DNA from: MGBC163016 sp964462135
Lineage (GTDB): Bacteria > Actinomycetota > Coriobacteriia > Coriobacteriales > Eggerthellaceae
Reading direction: 5' to 3'
DNA: 64,000 bases
NCBI GenBank assembly: GCA_964462135.1
Contig: CAYWWK010000004.1
Coordinates: forward strand, 36,670 to 100,669
Below the pieces are notes generated by a model. That model was given only the letters and a program-made list of their open reading frames with translations. It was not told the origin of the DNA and did no database searches. Below, in pieces: positions 43,968 through 53,463 of the stretch; within the stretch, counting starts at the first letter, position 1; every line of letters begins with the position of its first letter. The position numbers and the translations under genes are program-made.

Positions 43968-44708
43968 TTATCGTATCCTGTCAGATCCCGCTACCACCTC
44001 GAATGAAGTAGGAAGGGCGTTGCAGATGAGCGTGAGCCCATGAGCGCGAGCGAGATCTATGGCCTGGTCAGTGGCCACAGTTTTGGATATGAGCGTAGGG
44101 ATGGTCGCTCTGATGGCTTTGATCACCATATCCACGGGGACTCGTCCGCTGGTGAAGAGCATGCTCTGGGCCAAGTCGATGTGATGGCGCAACGCCCATC
44201 CCACCACTTTGTCGAAGGCGTTGTGGCGTCCGATATCCTCCTTGATGCAAACGCCTGCTTTGGAATAGGCCAGATATGCGCTATGAGTGCCGTGAGTCGC
44301 TCCATGGGAAGTCCCATCCATGGCGAAGAGCTCTGCAAGCAGATAGACGTCATTCGCCCGCACGTTCCGCGGCTCGATCGGAGGGAGGGGCGAAGGTGTC
44401 TTCAAGGCTTCCATCTGCTCGTCGGATAATGTTACGCATACGGTCAAGGCCTCCTCATCGCAGATGATGCTCTTGATGTCAGAGACATGGGCGATGATCC
44501 CGTCGGTGAACAGCCTTCCCACCGCTAGATCTTCCAGATCGAATGGCGAGCAGGCAATGCTGTAGTGAGTTGCATCCTGCACCCTCAGGTCCAAGTTCGC
44601 TTCCTTTTGCACGAGCAGATATCCGTTTGCTCGCATTCCCTCATCGCTGAATGTTTCTGATGCTCTCTTAACCGATCGATCGCAAGGGTCGGTGGAGGTA
44701 TCCTGCAT
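43968..44708 (-). CDS. fdhD: FdhD-family sulfurtransferase for bis-PGD cofactor
   Basis: A 246-residue FdhD-family protein, which in E. coli passes sulfur to the molybdenum cofactor of formate dehydrogenase. The signature DIGRHNAFDKVVG is present, as are SPFDLEDLAVGRLFTDGII and SGRVPVDMVIKAI. The usual CGxCG pair in the middle of the protein is missing; the segment reads LPPIEPRNVRANDVYLL. GGGAGGAAGG precedes ATG 44708; a longer frame to 44846 lies in the divergent promoter region. It is divergent from the molybdoenzyme at 44947 and may mature it or others. Confidence 0.88.
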   Translation of the reverse strand: MQDTSTDPCDRSVKRASETFSDEGMRANGYLLVQKEANLDLRVQDATHYSIACSPFDLEDLAVGRLFTDGIIAHVSDIKSIICDEEALTVCVTLSDEQMEALKTPSPLPPIEPRNVRANDVYLLAELFAMDGTSHGATHGTHSAYLAYSKAGVCIKEDIGRHNAFDKVVGWALRHHIDLAQSMLFTSGRVPVDMVIKAIRATIPTLISKTVATDQAIDLARAHGLTLICNALPTSFEVVAGSDRIR

Positions 44709-44946
44709 GGCCTTCCTCCCTTCCTCGAATCGCAAGCAATGGATGGCGGACCTCTGGCATGACCAATCTATATCTCCAGATCCAGGCTGGGAGTATTGCA
44801 ATCTCATAAAGTCGAGCAGCTCATTTTGGGCGAAATGGACAAACATTCTTTTGCCGAAAGGTCGGTCTCTTTCCGTGAACTAGCATGGCGGCGTATCGCG
44901 CAGGAGAGCGAAGGAACAAGAAAAGAAGCAAAGGAGAGGGGAGCAC

Positions 44947-47352
44947 ATGAAGTACAACAATGAGTACAACATGGATCTGTATCCAGAGAAGCTCCACTGG
45001 AAAGAGGGAGATCTGGATTGTACGCGTACGACAATCTGGTCTGGGCCTGGCTGCCATGAGGGATGCCAAGTTATCTTCTATACCGATCCCGCTCAGGACG
45101 ACAAGCTCGTGAAGGTGGAGGGGGATCCGAATAGCCCCTTCAGTCAAGGGCGTCTCTGCATGCGCTGCTTGGAACTCCCGCAGATGGTGAACAACGATCG
45201 TCGTCTGAAGTATCCCATGAAGCGCGTGGGAGAGCGCGGCGAGGATAAATGGGAGCGGATCAGTTGGGATGAGGCCTACGACATCATTGAAGAGAACGTG
45301 AGGAAGTTCCAAGAGGAGACGGGCCCTGAATCCATCATCTCCATGATTGGTACAGGCCGCATGGTGACCCAGGCTATCGCTCATAACCAATACGCGAACT
45401 TCGGCGGTCCCGATCTCACGCTTTGCTTTCTCTCAGGTGATTCCTGCATGCTGCCGCGCACGGCGCTGTGCTACGTGATGATGGGTAATCAGTGGGTAGC
45501 TGACATGTCCCAATTCCGCGCTACCCGCTATGAGGACGATCCGGAATGGGTGGTTCCTGAGTGCATTCTCATTTGGGGCACGAATCCGGTGGTGTGCAAC
45601 TCTGATGCATTCCTAGGTCATTGGATCGTGGAATGCATGAAGCGAGGAACCGAGCTCGTCACCATTGATCCGAAGCTTACATGGATAGCTGCGAAGTCCA
45701 AGTATTGGCTGCGCTTGCGCCCTGGCACGGATTGCGCACTCGCACTGGGCATGCTCAACGTCATCATCAACGAGGACCTGTATGACCATGAGTTCGTCGA
45801 TCGCTGGTGCTTTGGATTCCCGGAGCTCAAAGAACGAGTACAGCAGTACACGCCAGAGTGGGCTGCAGAGACCTGCTGGATCGATGAGGATCTTCTCATC
45901 AAAGCATCTCGCTTCTACGCCCAGGCCCATCCTTCCTCCATTCAGTGGGGCGTTGCGGTAGACATGTCCAAGATTGGTACCCAGACGGCTCAGGCCATCG
46001 CCTGCCTTGCAGGCATCACGGGCAACATCGACAATCCTGGCGGCAACGTGCTCATGGGTGACCCTATCGGGTTGGATTTCGGCTACAACTGTGGCATTGA
46101 GTACCTCAAAGAAGGAATGGTTGAGAAGCGGCTGGGCAACTCCAAGTACAATCTCAAGAAGTACGGTTTCACGGCCTCTTCCCAGTCCGATGCCATTCTG
46201 GAGGCCATCGAGACAGGACTTGACGAGAATGGTAAGCCACGTCCTGTGCGCATGCTCTGGATCCAATCATCCAACCCCATCACGAATATGGGCCAGGACG
46301 CTCCGCGCATCTATCGTGCGATGAAGAACGTCGACTTCATTTGCGTTGTTGACCTTTTCAAGACCCCCTTCGCTGTGGCCTGTGCTGACCTGTTGCTTCC
46401 CTGTGCCATGTCCAACGAACGCGATCTGCTGCGCACGTGGTTCGATCCACGCCGTTCCATCACCAAGTGCTCGCAATACTACGAAGCCAAGGAAGACGAG
46501 CAGATCATGATCGATCTTGGCCATAGGCTTGCGCCGGAAAACTGGCCTGATTGGGTTCAGACTCCTCGAGACTACGTCAACTGGCGGCTTGAGGTGGGCA
46601 ACTGTGGTTTCACCTTGGAGGATCTGGAGGAGAAGGACAAGGGCATCAAGTACGGGGATTGGGAGTACTACAAGTACGAGAAAGGTCTCCTGCGCCCAGA
46701 CTGCAAGCCGGGGTTCATGACCCCCACGGGTCGCTATGAGCTCTCCATCACCCTGTTTGACAGCTGGGGCCAAGATCCGCTGCCATTTTACGAAGAACCG
46801 CCCACTTCCCCCTATTCCACACCGGAGTTGGCTGAGAAGTATCCACTCGTGGTGACCACCGGGGCGCGCTCCTTTGAGTTCTTCCATTCGGAATGGCGCC
46901 AGCCTGAGACCATCTCCCGTGAGTTGCACCCTGTCCCCTATTTCGATATCCATCCTGACACTGCGAAGGAGTTCGGCGTTGCTGAGGGTCAATGGGCATG
47001 GATAGAGAATCAAATGGGGAAGTGCCGTCAGGTTGCTCGCTACAACGACACACTCGATCCCCGCGTCATTTCCTTGGAGCATGGCTGGTGGTTCCCTGAG
47101 CAAGAGGCCGCAGAGCCCAGTCTGTTCGGCGTGTTCGACTGCAATTGCAACAACCTCGTTCCCATGTGCGAAAACGGCGAATCAGGCTACGGCGCGCCCA
47201 TCAAGAGCGCCATGGGAACTGTCTATCCCTGTACACCGGAGAACATGCGACCTGAGGATCAGCCCAGCTATCAGGTGACAGCAGGAAGCGGCTTCACCCA
47301 CGGTGAGACTCACCATACTGACGAGCCGAGCTTCTACGACATGAAGGCATAA
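44947..47352 (+). CDS. Bis-PGD molybdoenzyme large subunit
   Basis: An 801-residue DMSO-reductase-family subunit. GCHEGCQ and LCMRC supply the N-terminal [4Fe-4S] cluster. The putative metal ligand is Cys 167 in GDSCMLPR, where paralogues have CYGPR. VTIDPKLTW, RPGTDCALALGM and TTGARSFEFFHSEWR mark the cofactor domains. GGAGAGGGGAG precedes ATG 44947. About 50 extra C-terminal residues with a histidine-rich stretch (GFTHGETHHTDE) are not seen in the paralogues. The ferredoxin gene follows after 14 bp. No Tat signal; substrate unknown. Confidence 0.92.
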   Translation: MKYNNEYNMDLYPEKLHWKEGDLDCTRTTIWSGPGCHEGCQVIFYTDPAQDDKLVKVEGDPNSPFSQGRLCMRCLELPQMVNNDRRLKYPMKRVGERGEDKWERISWDEAYDIIEENVRKFQEETGPESIISMIGTGRMVTQAIAHNQYANFGGPDLTLCFLSGDSCMLPRTALCYVMMGNQWVADMSQFRATRYEDDPEWVVPECILIWGTNPVVCNSDAFLGHWIVECMKRGTELVTIDPKLTWIAAKSKYWLRLRPGTDCALALGMLNVIINEDLYDHEFVDRWCFGFPELKERVQQYTPEWAAETCWIDEDLLIKASRFYAQAHPSSIQWGVAVDMSKIGTQTAQAIACLAGITGNIDNPGGNVLMGDPIGLDFGYNCGIEYLKEGMVEKRLGNSKYNLKKYGFTASSQSDAILEAIETGLDENGKPRPVRMLWIQSSNPITNMGQDAPRIYRAMKNVDFICVVDLFKTPFAVACADLLLPCAMSNERDLLRTWFDPRRSITKCSQYYEAKEDEQIMIDLGHRLAPENWPDWVQTPRDYVNWRLEVGNCGFTLEDLEEKDKGIKYGDWEYYKYEKGLLRPDCKPGFMTPTGRYELSITLFDSWGQDPLPFYEEPPTSPYSTPELAEKYPLVVTTGARSFEFFHSEWRQPETISRELHPVPYFDIHPDTAKEFGVAEGQWAWIENQMGKCRQVARYNDTLDPRVISLEHGWWFPEQEAAEPSLFGVFDCNCNNLVPMCENGESGYGAPIKSAMGTVYPCTPENMRPEDQPSYQVTAGSGFTHGETHHTDEPSFYDMKA

Positions 47353-47366
47353 GGGAGGTTGTGACC

Positions 47367-47708
47367 ATGACGATGTACGGGCTTATGATCGATTATGAGT
47401 ATTGCACGGGGTGCCATGCCTGCGAAGTAGGCTGCAAGACGGAGCATGACTTCCCCACAGGTGACTTCGGCATCAAGCTGGTTCAGGACGGCCCTCGGCA
47501 CAATGAGACGAACGATCAGTGGGAATACAACTACATTCCCGTGCCGACCAGCCTCTGTGATCTTTGCGAGCAGCGTGTCAGTGAGGGTCGGCTGCCCACC
47601 TGCGTGCATCACTGCCAAGCAGGCGTGATGGTCTACGGCAGCGTTGATGAGCTTGCCCTGAAGATGACGAAGCCCACTATGACCATCTTTTCAGTAGCCG
47701 AAAGATAG
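47367..47708 (+). CDS. Two-cluster ferredoxin subunit of molybdoenzyme
   Basis: A 113-residue electron-transfer subunit with CTGCHACEVGC and CDLC...CVHHC for two [4Fe-4S] clusters. ATG 47367 has GGGAGG eight bases upstream; the GTG at 47361 is too close to it. It follows the large subunit at 44947-47352 and should form a heterodimer with it. Confidence 0.92.
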   Translation: MTMYGLMIDYEYCTGCHACEVGCKTEHDFPTGDFGIKLVQDGPRHNETNDQWEYNYIPVPTSLCDLCEQRVSEGRLPTCVHHCQAGVMVYGSVDELALKMTKPTMTIFSVAER

Positions 47709-47774
47709 AAAGACGGTTCGTGTCTGATTTCAGGTGATGAGCGAAGGAAACGCGCCTCAACAGCAGAGCGAATA

Positions 47775-47813
47775 CGGCGGTCTGGGTGCACCACTCTAGA
47801 CCGCCGTTGTTCT
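47775..47813 (+). terminator. Terminator after molybdoenzyme/ferredoxin pair
   Basis: CGGCGGTCT and AGACCGCCG form a 9-bp stem followed by TTGTTCT, 66 bp after the ferredoxin gene and just before the zinc-ribbon gene. Confidence 0.7.
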
Positions 47814-47825
47814 AGGGAGGTTCAA

Positions 47826-48050
47826 ATGGCCTGCCACTACTGCATCAACTGCGGTCGATGCCGCGGAGAAGCGGGAAATGCGATCTTCGTCAGGCACTGT
47901 GTCCTTTGTGGTCATGAGAATGCAGCAGGATCTCGGGAGTGTGCCGCATGCGGCGGCTCCTTGAAGCTCACGCCAGGCATCACCAATCTCTCAGATGTCG
48001 TGAGCGGACATTCGAACAAGGGAAAGAGAGGGATTGATGGAACAGCATGA
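47826..48050 (+). CDS. Zinc-ribbon miniprotein
   Basis: A 74-residue cysteine-rich protein: CHYCINCGRC, CVLCGH and CAACGG, then a charged tail. It resembles the miniproteins at 12912 and 59129. GGGAGG precedes ATG 47826. Its end overlaps the start of the four-cluster ferredoxin gene by 14 bp, so it is the first gene of the tungsten-enzyme operon. It may bind zinc or an iron-sulfur cluster. The function is unknown; an assembly or cofactor-insertion role is inferred only from its neighbours. Confidence 0.75.
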   Translation: MACHYCINCGRCRGEAGNAIFVRHCVLCGHENAAGSRECAACGGSLKLTPGITNLSDVVSGHSNKGKRGIDGTA

Positions 48051-48600
48051 AGACGATGGCGAGATGCGGACCCTCGAGTTACAAGAGAGTTTTGGGAACC
48101 ACATCGTCCAATACTCAAAGGAATACTCAGTCTGTGCGGGATGCGAGACCTGTTCGATCATGTGCGGTCTGACCCATGAGGGGTACACAGGCCATGGCAA
48201 CAGCCGCATCAAGGTGAATCTTGGTACCCGTTCAATGATGCATGAGGTGCTTCCATGCATGCAGTGCGTAGATCATCCATGCTATGAGGCGTGTCCGAAG
48301 AAGGATGCGGCCATGAAGAAGGATGAAGGTTCAGAGATTATCTACATCGAAGAGGAAGAATGCATAGGGTGCGGAAAATGCATCAAGGCATGCAAGTTCG
48401 ACCCGCCACGGATATCGATGCGCAAGCATAGAGTGCGGAAGCTTTGGAAAGCAGTGAAATGCGATCTGTGTCGCGGCAATCCTGAAGGCCCGCAATGCAT
48501 CAAATGGTGTCCAGTTCGCTGCATCGGCCTTTCTGAGGACTCCGTTTTCTTCCCTGACAAGACCATTCCCTCGTACGCCGATGTCGAAACAGCCATCTAA
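48037..48600 (+). CDS. Four-cluster ferredoxin (HycB-like) partner of AOR-family enzyme
   Basis: A 187-residue polyferredoxin with four cysteine quartets: CAGCETCSIMC, CMQCVDHPCYEAC, CIGCGKCIKAC and CDLC...CIKWC, enough for four [4Fe-4S] clusters. ATG 48037 is used because AGAGAGG precedes it; the adjacent TTG at 48034 is less likely. It ends 13 bp before the AOR-family gene. Pairing of such a subunit with an AOR enzyme is known from aldehyde oxidoreductases and the benzoyl-CoA reductase BamBC module. It should carry electrons from or to the tungsten site. Confidence 0.9.
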   Translation: MEQHEDDGEMRTLELQESFGNHIVQYSKEYSVCAGCETCSIMCGLTHEGYTGHGNSRIKVNLGTRSMMHEVLPCMQCVDHPCYEACPKKDAAMKKDEGSEIIYIEEEECIGCGKCIKACKFDPPRISMRKHRVRKLWKAVKCDLCRGNPEGPQCIKWCPVRCIGLSEDSVFFPDKTIPSYADVETAI

Positions 48601-48613
48601 GGAGGATGGGGAT

Positions 48614-50851
48614 ATGACGAATTATACGAACGAGGATTTCCTCGATAATCCGGCGAACGAGCAGAGACTCTATGGATTCTGCGGGAAGATAGCTCGCATC
48701 GATCTGACGACGGGGGAGGTATCTGAGGTTGATACCTATCAATATGTCCCCAAGTACCTTGGCGGTCGCATGCTTATCAACCGCATGTTCTGGGATGAGG
48801 TCGAGCCGGGGATCGGGGCATTCGACGAAGCCAACAAGTTCATCTACATGACCGGGCCCAGTACGGGAACGGGAATACCAGCTGGTGGTCGCAGCGCTGC
48901 CTGCAGCATCGGAGCCTCCATCAATCCTGAGCAATTCTGCTGGGGGAACATCGGAGGATGGTTCGCCACTGAGCTTAAATACGCTGGATGGGACGGCTTC
49001 ATCATCCAAGGCAAGGCACCATCCCCCGTCTACATCTGCATTGAGGATGACGATATCAGGATTTTGCCCGCTGATGAGCTTTGGGGATTGCGCGTGCATG
49101 AGGCGCAGCAGGCCTTGGAGGATCTCTACGATCATGAATACAAATCCATGGTGATAGGACCAGCGGGCGAGAACCTCGTACGCATAGCTTCCATCACCAC
49201 CTCGAACGATTGCGCTTTCGCCAAAGGGGGCTTTGGAGCGGTGTGGGGGAGTAAGAACCTCAAGGCCATCACCGTCCATGGTACCGGCATCGTGGCACCA
49301 GCGGATATGGGCAAGCTTAAGCATCTCAGGCTGACCATGAACAATCCGGGAATGCGGCCGTCCCCTTTGTTGCATATGGACAAGATAGGTGTGCCTGGGC
49401 TCGAGTACGATGCCGTCTATGACCGTGCGAATGTCGCCTGCAGCCCCGGCTGCAATCAGCATTGCAATGCCCTTTTGATAGACGGGAAGAGTGCTTTCGG
49501 TGACGAGCGCGTCAACCATATCGAGAAATGCGTCAGCATCTGCACCTTCGACTATCGCAGCGACATCGGATCGACGGTGGGGACGTTCTGGCCAACCAAG
49601 GAGAACTATGCCGCACCGTGCAAGATGCTCAGCCGTGAATTCCCCGAACCTGATTTCTCTGATCCGCATTTCGAAGAGCAGGGAAAGTTCTTCCCACCTG
49701 ACATCTACAACCTATGGGGCCCCGATTATGAACGGGGCACCGTTGTCAATGATCTGTGCAATGAATACGGCATCGACAAGTGGGAGATCGTCATCTGGCT
49801 GCTCACGTGGCTTTCGGCCTGTGAGAAGGAAGGGCTCTTCGATGATGACCTGGGCACCGGCATGACCGTTGATGTAGAAGACGAGGAGTTTCTGAAGCGA
49901 TTCATCGAGAATCTCGTCTATCGCAAAGGGCCTTACGGCGATATCTTCGCTGAAGGAATGTCGCGGGCCATCAGAACGCTTGGTTATGACACGTTCAGTG
50001 AAAGCATCTACCATGGCCGCTATTCGCAGATCCTTGGTGGGCTGCGTACTGACATACCGGTGAGTTTTGAGGCCGCCTGGGGCCAAAGCGTCCACTGGCA
50101 GGGTAGAGGGTTCGAAGGCGCCATCGAAAAGCCCACGTGGCTGGCATCTTGCATCATCAACATGACCAGCACGCGTGATGCCCAGACGGTGGAGCACTTC
50201 CATGGCCGATTCGAGCATCATGAAGCAGCTCTGGCCGATCCCTATCATTGCCCGTTGGTCATCGAAGACATCATTCATACGCAGAATGCCGCTGAGATCA
50301 AGGATTCCATCATGAGCTGTGAGTGGCAGTGTCCTGATCCGTGGTGGCCTGAAATGGAGTCAGAGATATATTCTGCAGCTACCGGGTATGACATCACCGA
50401 AGCGGAGCTCGAAGAGGCTGCCTGTCGCTCGAAGCTGCTCTTCCGTGCCATCCTCATCCGCGGATATGGGCGCACGCGCCGTCAGGAGATGGAGCAGATA
50501 TGGCGCCTCATCTCCATTCCGGATTCGTGGAACGAGGTTGCGGATTGGACTCTGTGGAACGAAATGGTGGATGCGTACTACGAGGCGCGCGGCTGGGATC
50601 TGGAGACAGGTTGGCCTTACCGGGAGACCTATGAGAGATACGGGCTTGAGGATGTGGCCGATGAGATGGATCGCCTGGGACTCCTTCCTGAAAGGTCACA
50701 GGAGCGTTGGCATGACTACGGCGAGCCGCCCTTCGTGCAGTTCGTGGAAAACAGGAAGGCTGAGGCAGAAGCGCGCCGCGCAGCGGGACTGCCAGAAGAG
50801 GAGTACATCACCTTGCCAACACCGCCCGAGCCTGCTGTCGCTGAAGCTTGA
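48614..50851 (+). CDS. Aldehyde ferredoxin oxidoreductase family tungsten enzyme
   Basis: A 745-residue member of the AOR family, whose bis-pterin cofactor usually holds tungsten. The N-terminal domain starts GKIARIDLTTGEVSEVDT and has the family blocks GGRMLINRMF, TGPSTGTGIPAGGR and FAKGGFGAVWGSKNLKAI. CSPGCNQHC and a later IMSCEW supply four cluster ligands. ATG 48614 has AAGGAGG upstream. It follows its polyferredoxin and precedes a molybdoenzyme that has no ferredoxin gene of its own. Aldehyde or carboxylic acid reduction is the family chemistry, but the diverged active-site region leaves the substrate open. Confidence 0.92.
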   Translation: MTNYTNEDFLDNPANEQRLYGFCGKIARIDLTTGEVSEVDTYQYVPKYLGGRMLINRMFWDEVEPGIGAFDEANKFIYMTGPSTGTGIPAGGRSAACSIGASINPEQFCWGNIGGWFATELKYAGWDGFIIQGKAPSPVYICIEDDDIRILPADELWGLRVHEAQQALEDLYDHEYKSMVIGPAGENLVRIASITTSNDCAFAKGGFGAVWGSKNLKAITVHGTGIVAPADMGKLKHLRLTMNNPGMRPSPLLHMDKIGVPGLEYDAVYDRANVACSPGCNQHCNALLIDGKSAFGDERVNHIEKCVSICTFDYRSDIGSTVGTFWPTKENYAAPCKMLSREFPEPDFSDPHFEEQGKFFPPDIYNLWGPDYERGTVVNDLCNEYGIDKWEIVIWLLTWLSACEKEGLFDDDLGTGMTVDVEDEEFLKRFIENLVYRKGPYGDIFAEGMSRAIRTLGYDTFSESIYHGRYSQILGGLRTDIPVSFEAAWGQSVHWQGRGFEGAIEKPTWLASCIINMTSTRDAQTVEHFHGRFEHHEAALADPYHCPLVIEDIIHTQNAAEIKDSIMSCEWQCPDPWWPEMESEIYSAATGYDITEAELEEAACRSKLLFRAILIRGYGRTRRQEMEQIWRLISIPDSWNEVADWTLWNEMVDAYYEARGWDLETGWPYRETYERYGLEDVADEMDRLGLLPERSQERWHDYGEPPFVQFVENRKAEAEARRAAGLPEEEYITLPTPPEPAVAEA

Positions 50852-50878
50852 AGCTTCGCTTGAGGAAGGAGAGGCTTG

Positions 50879-53362
50879 ATGATCGACTATCAGGAATGGC
50901 TTCAGTCGTTGAACAGGAATGCCTATCACGAAGGCGAGTACCAATGGGAGGAGGATGGCTATATCGTCACACGCACCAATCATTGGTCACCACCGGGATG
51001 CCATAATTCCTGCGGGTTGCTGCTCTACGTCAAAGACGGGGTTCTTGAGAAGGTGGAAGGCGATCCGCTGAGTCCGTTCGTGAACGGGAAGCTTTGCGTG
51101 CGGTGCCTTGATCTTCCCGAAGCAACCAATAGCCCCGATAGACTCAAATATCCTATGCTCCGAATAGGAGAGCGCGGCGAGAATCGCTGGAAGCGGATCA
51201 GTTGGGATGAGGCGTTCGACATATGCGAACGCGAGGTGCGCAAGGTCTGGGAAGAGGATGGAGGCAACGCCATCCTCCTGATCCATGGGACCGGGAGGAA
51301 CACAGGCCCCATGACTTACTTCGGCAACTGTGCCTTGAAGACGCCCAACATATCCACCTTCGGCTTCACGGGGTTCGCCTGCTATCTCCCGCGCATGTTC
51401 GGCGCATTCGCACCTTTTGGCGACTATCTGCTTGCCGATGCTTCCGAAGGCCATGAGGACCGGTATGCGAATCCGGAATTCGTGAATCCCGGCGTCATCG
51501 TCGTGTGGGGCAATGAACCCTTGAAATCCAATGCTGACGGATACATCGGGCATTGGCTTGCTCTTTGCGTTCAGATGGGTTCGCGTATCATCTCTATCGA
51601 TCCGCGTCTCACTTGGTGGGGCGCACGAGCGGATTATTTCTTGCAGATCCGTCCAGGCACTGATGCTGCACTAGCCTGCGCATGGCTCAATGTCATCATC
51701 TCCGAAGATCTCTTCGATCATGATTTCGTAGACTGCTGGACCAATGGTTTCAATGAGCTGGCAGCATCGGTTGAGGAGACGACGCCTCAATGGGCGTCTG
51801 CCATAACGGGCATTCCTGAGGAGGATATCATCGGGTCTGCTCGTCTCTACGCCACCACTAAGCCAGCTGCTATCCAGTGGGGTTTGGCAATGGATCAGCA
51901 GCTCTCTGCCATGTCGCTCAATCTGGCCTGCTGCGACCTCATGGCCATTACGGGCAATGTGGATGTCCCTGGCGGCAACATCCTCATCCGCAATGCTTTC
52001 GGTGCGACCGACCTTCCTTTGACGGAACCTGTGGTCCCGGAGGAATGGAGAGCGAAGAAGCTCACCATGAAGTACGCCTTCGGAGATGATTGCGAGGAGT
52101 TCACCACGCATGCAGCTTCAGATGCCTTGCTTCGAGCCATGGAGGTAGGAGAGCCGTACCCGATCAAGCTCCTTTGGATCCAAACCTCCAATGCGATAGC
52201 GAATCCTGGCATGGACGCCGTGCGTGTCTACGAGGCCATGCGGAAGGTGCCGTTCGTGGTCAATGCGGATCCGTTTCTCACGCCTATTTCGGTTGCCTGT
52301 GCTGATCTGCTGCTACCCGTGGCCATGAGTCCAGAGCGCAACAGTTGCCGCACGTGGTGGACGCCGCTGCGTTCCATCACCAAAGCTTGCTCTTTCCATG
52401 AGGCGAAGACTGATGAGGAGATCATGCTGGAGATGGGTCGGAGGCTCAATCCAGAGTACTGGCCTTGGAAAGACGATGTGGCGATGATGGATTGGTATCT
52501 TACCGATTGCCGCTTGCCTGATCCAGATGTCATGGACGGCTTCACTACTACCAACCTCCAACTTGCTGCATGGGGAAGTCATCGATCCCAGAATGACAAG
52601 GGGCTCATGGAACTGGCCCAGTCGGGTGGCTATGCTTACGATGACTGGAATGACCACTATCGGAAATACGAGAAGGGGATGTGCCGTCCCGATGGGTCGG
52701 TGGGCTTCGCAACGGAATCAGGACGGGTGGAACTGGCGCCCGTTGTCTACAATATCTGGGGACTCCGACGCACGCCCTATCATATCGAGCCCCCTCAAAG
52801 TCCACTCTCAACGCCAGATCTCATGGAGGAATATCCGCTCATCCTGACTTCTGGCGCTCGCTCTTGGGAGTTCTTTCATTCAGAGAACCGGCAATTGCCC
52901 ACGATGCGCGAACTCCATCCAGAGCCTCTGGCAACCATCAACCCCAAGACGGCAGAGCGCTATGGCATTCGTGAAGGTGACTATGTATGGATCGAGAATG
53001 ACCATGGCAGGTTCCGTCAGCGTGCCCATCTCTCTCCTGTTGTGAACGAACAGACGGTGAGTGCAGAGCATGGCTGGTGGTTCCCCGAATCAGAAGCGGC
53101 TGAACCCCATCTCTTCGACACATTCACTGCCAATCCAAACAATTGCACCAAGGCTTTCGAAACAGGCCCCTCAGGTGTAGGCTCATCGATCAAATGCATG
53201 ATCTGCAAGATCTACCCTTACTGTGAGGGGGATGAACTGCCAGAGCGAAGAATCCTTGCAGATCACGATTTCGTTACCTATGTTCCTGGCGAGGGATACC
53301 CTGATTTCGAAGCTTACAAGGCAAATGGGTACCACTATCCGAAGGAAGTGAGCGAATCCTAG
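50879..53362 (+). CDS. Bis-PGD molybdoenzyme large subunit without adjacent ferredoxin
   Basis: An 827-residue DMSO-reductase-family subunit. GCHNSCG and LCVRC bind the N-terminal cluster, Cys 168 in FACYLPR is the putative metal ligand, and SIDPRLTWWGARADYFLQIRPGTDAAL binds the dinucleotide. It is most like the enzyme at 60182 (both begin DYxEx(L/W)LxSxxRxAYHEGE). GGAGAGG precedes ATG 50879. It lies 27 bp after the AOR-family gene, so it belongs to that operon and may share its four-cluster ferredoxin. The C-terminus extends past the last common motif by about 40 residues. Substrate unknown. Confidence 0.92.
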   Translation: MIDYQEWLQSLNRNAYHEGEYQWEEDGYIVTRTNHWSPPGCHNSCGLLLYVKDGVLEKVEGDPLSPFVNGKLCVRCLDLPEATNSPDRLKYPMLRIGERGENRWKRISWDEAFDICEREVRKVWEEDGGNAILLIHGTGRNTGPMTYFGNCALKTPNISTFGFTGFACYLPRMFGAFAPFGDYLLADASEGHEDRYANPEFVNPGVIVVWGNEPLKSNADGYIGHWLALCVQMGSRIISIDPRLTWWGARADYFLQIRPGTDAALACAWLNVIISEDLFDHDFVDCWTNGFNELAASVEETTPQWASAITGIPEEDIIGSARLYATTKPAAIQWGLAMDQQLSAMSLNLACCDLMAITGNVDVPGGNILIRNAFGATDLPLTEPVVPEEWRAKKLTMKYAFGDDCEEFTTHAASDALLRAMEVGEPYPIKLLWIQTSNAIANPGMDAVRVYEAMRKVPFVVNADPFLTPISVACADLLLPVAMSPERNSCRTWWTPLRSITKACSFHEAKTDEEIMLEMGRRLNPEYWPWKDDVAMMDWYLTDCRLPDPDVMDGFTTTNLQLAAWGSHRSQNDKGLMELAQSGGYAYDDWNDHYRKYEKGMCRPDGSVGFATESGRVELAPVVYNIWGLRRTPYHIEPPQSPLSTPDLMEEYPLILTSGARSWEFFHSENRQLPTMRELHPEPLATINPKTAERYGIREGDYVWIENDHGRFRQRAHLSPVVNEQTVSAEHGWWFPESEAAEPHLFDTFTANPNNCTKAFETGPSGVGSSIKCMICKIYPYCEGDELPERRILADHDFVTYVPGEGYPDFEAYKANGYHYPKEVSES

Positions 53363-53369
53363 CAGTTTG

Positions 53370-53463
53370 CCACCTTGCGAATGAGGCGCCAATCCCACCC
53401 TGCTCGCAAGGTGGTGATGTATGAGAGACTGAAAGGTGCTCAGACGCTCTTAGTCGTCTGAGC
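53370..53463. terminator. Two stem-loops between convergent genes
   Basis: CCACCTTGCGA/TCGCAAGGTGG (53370-53414) has an 11-bp stem and GCTCAGACG/CGTCTGAGC (53438-53463) has a 9-bp stem. Together they probably end transcription from both sides; the second overlaps the stop codon of the PucR-type gene. Confidence 0.65.

Noticed and set aside
43689..44006. Plus-strand open frame opposite the end of fdhD
   Set aside because: Lacks a start site, overlaps fdhD antisense and has unlikely composition.
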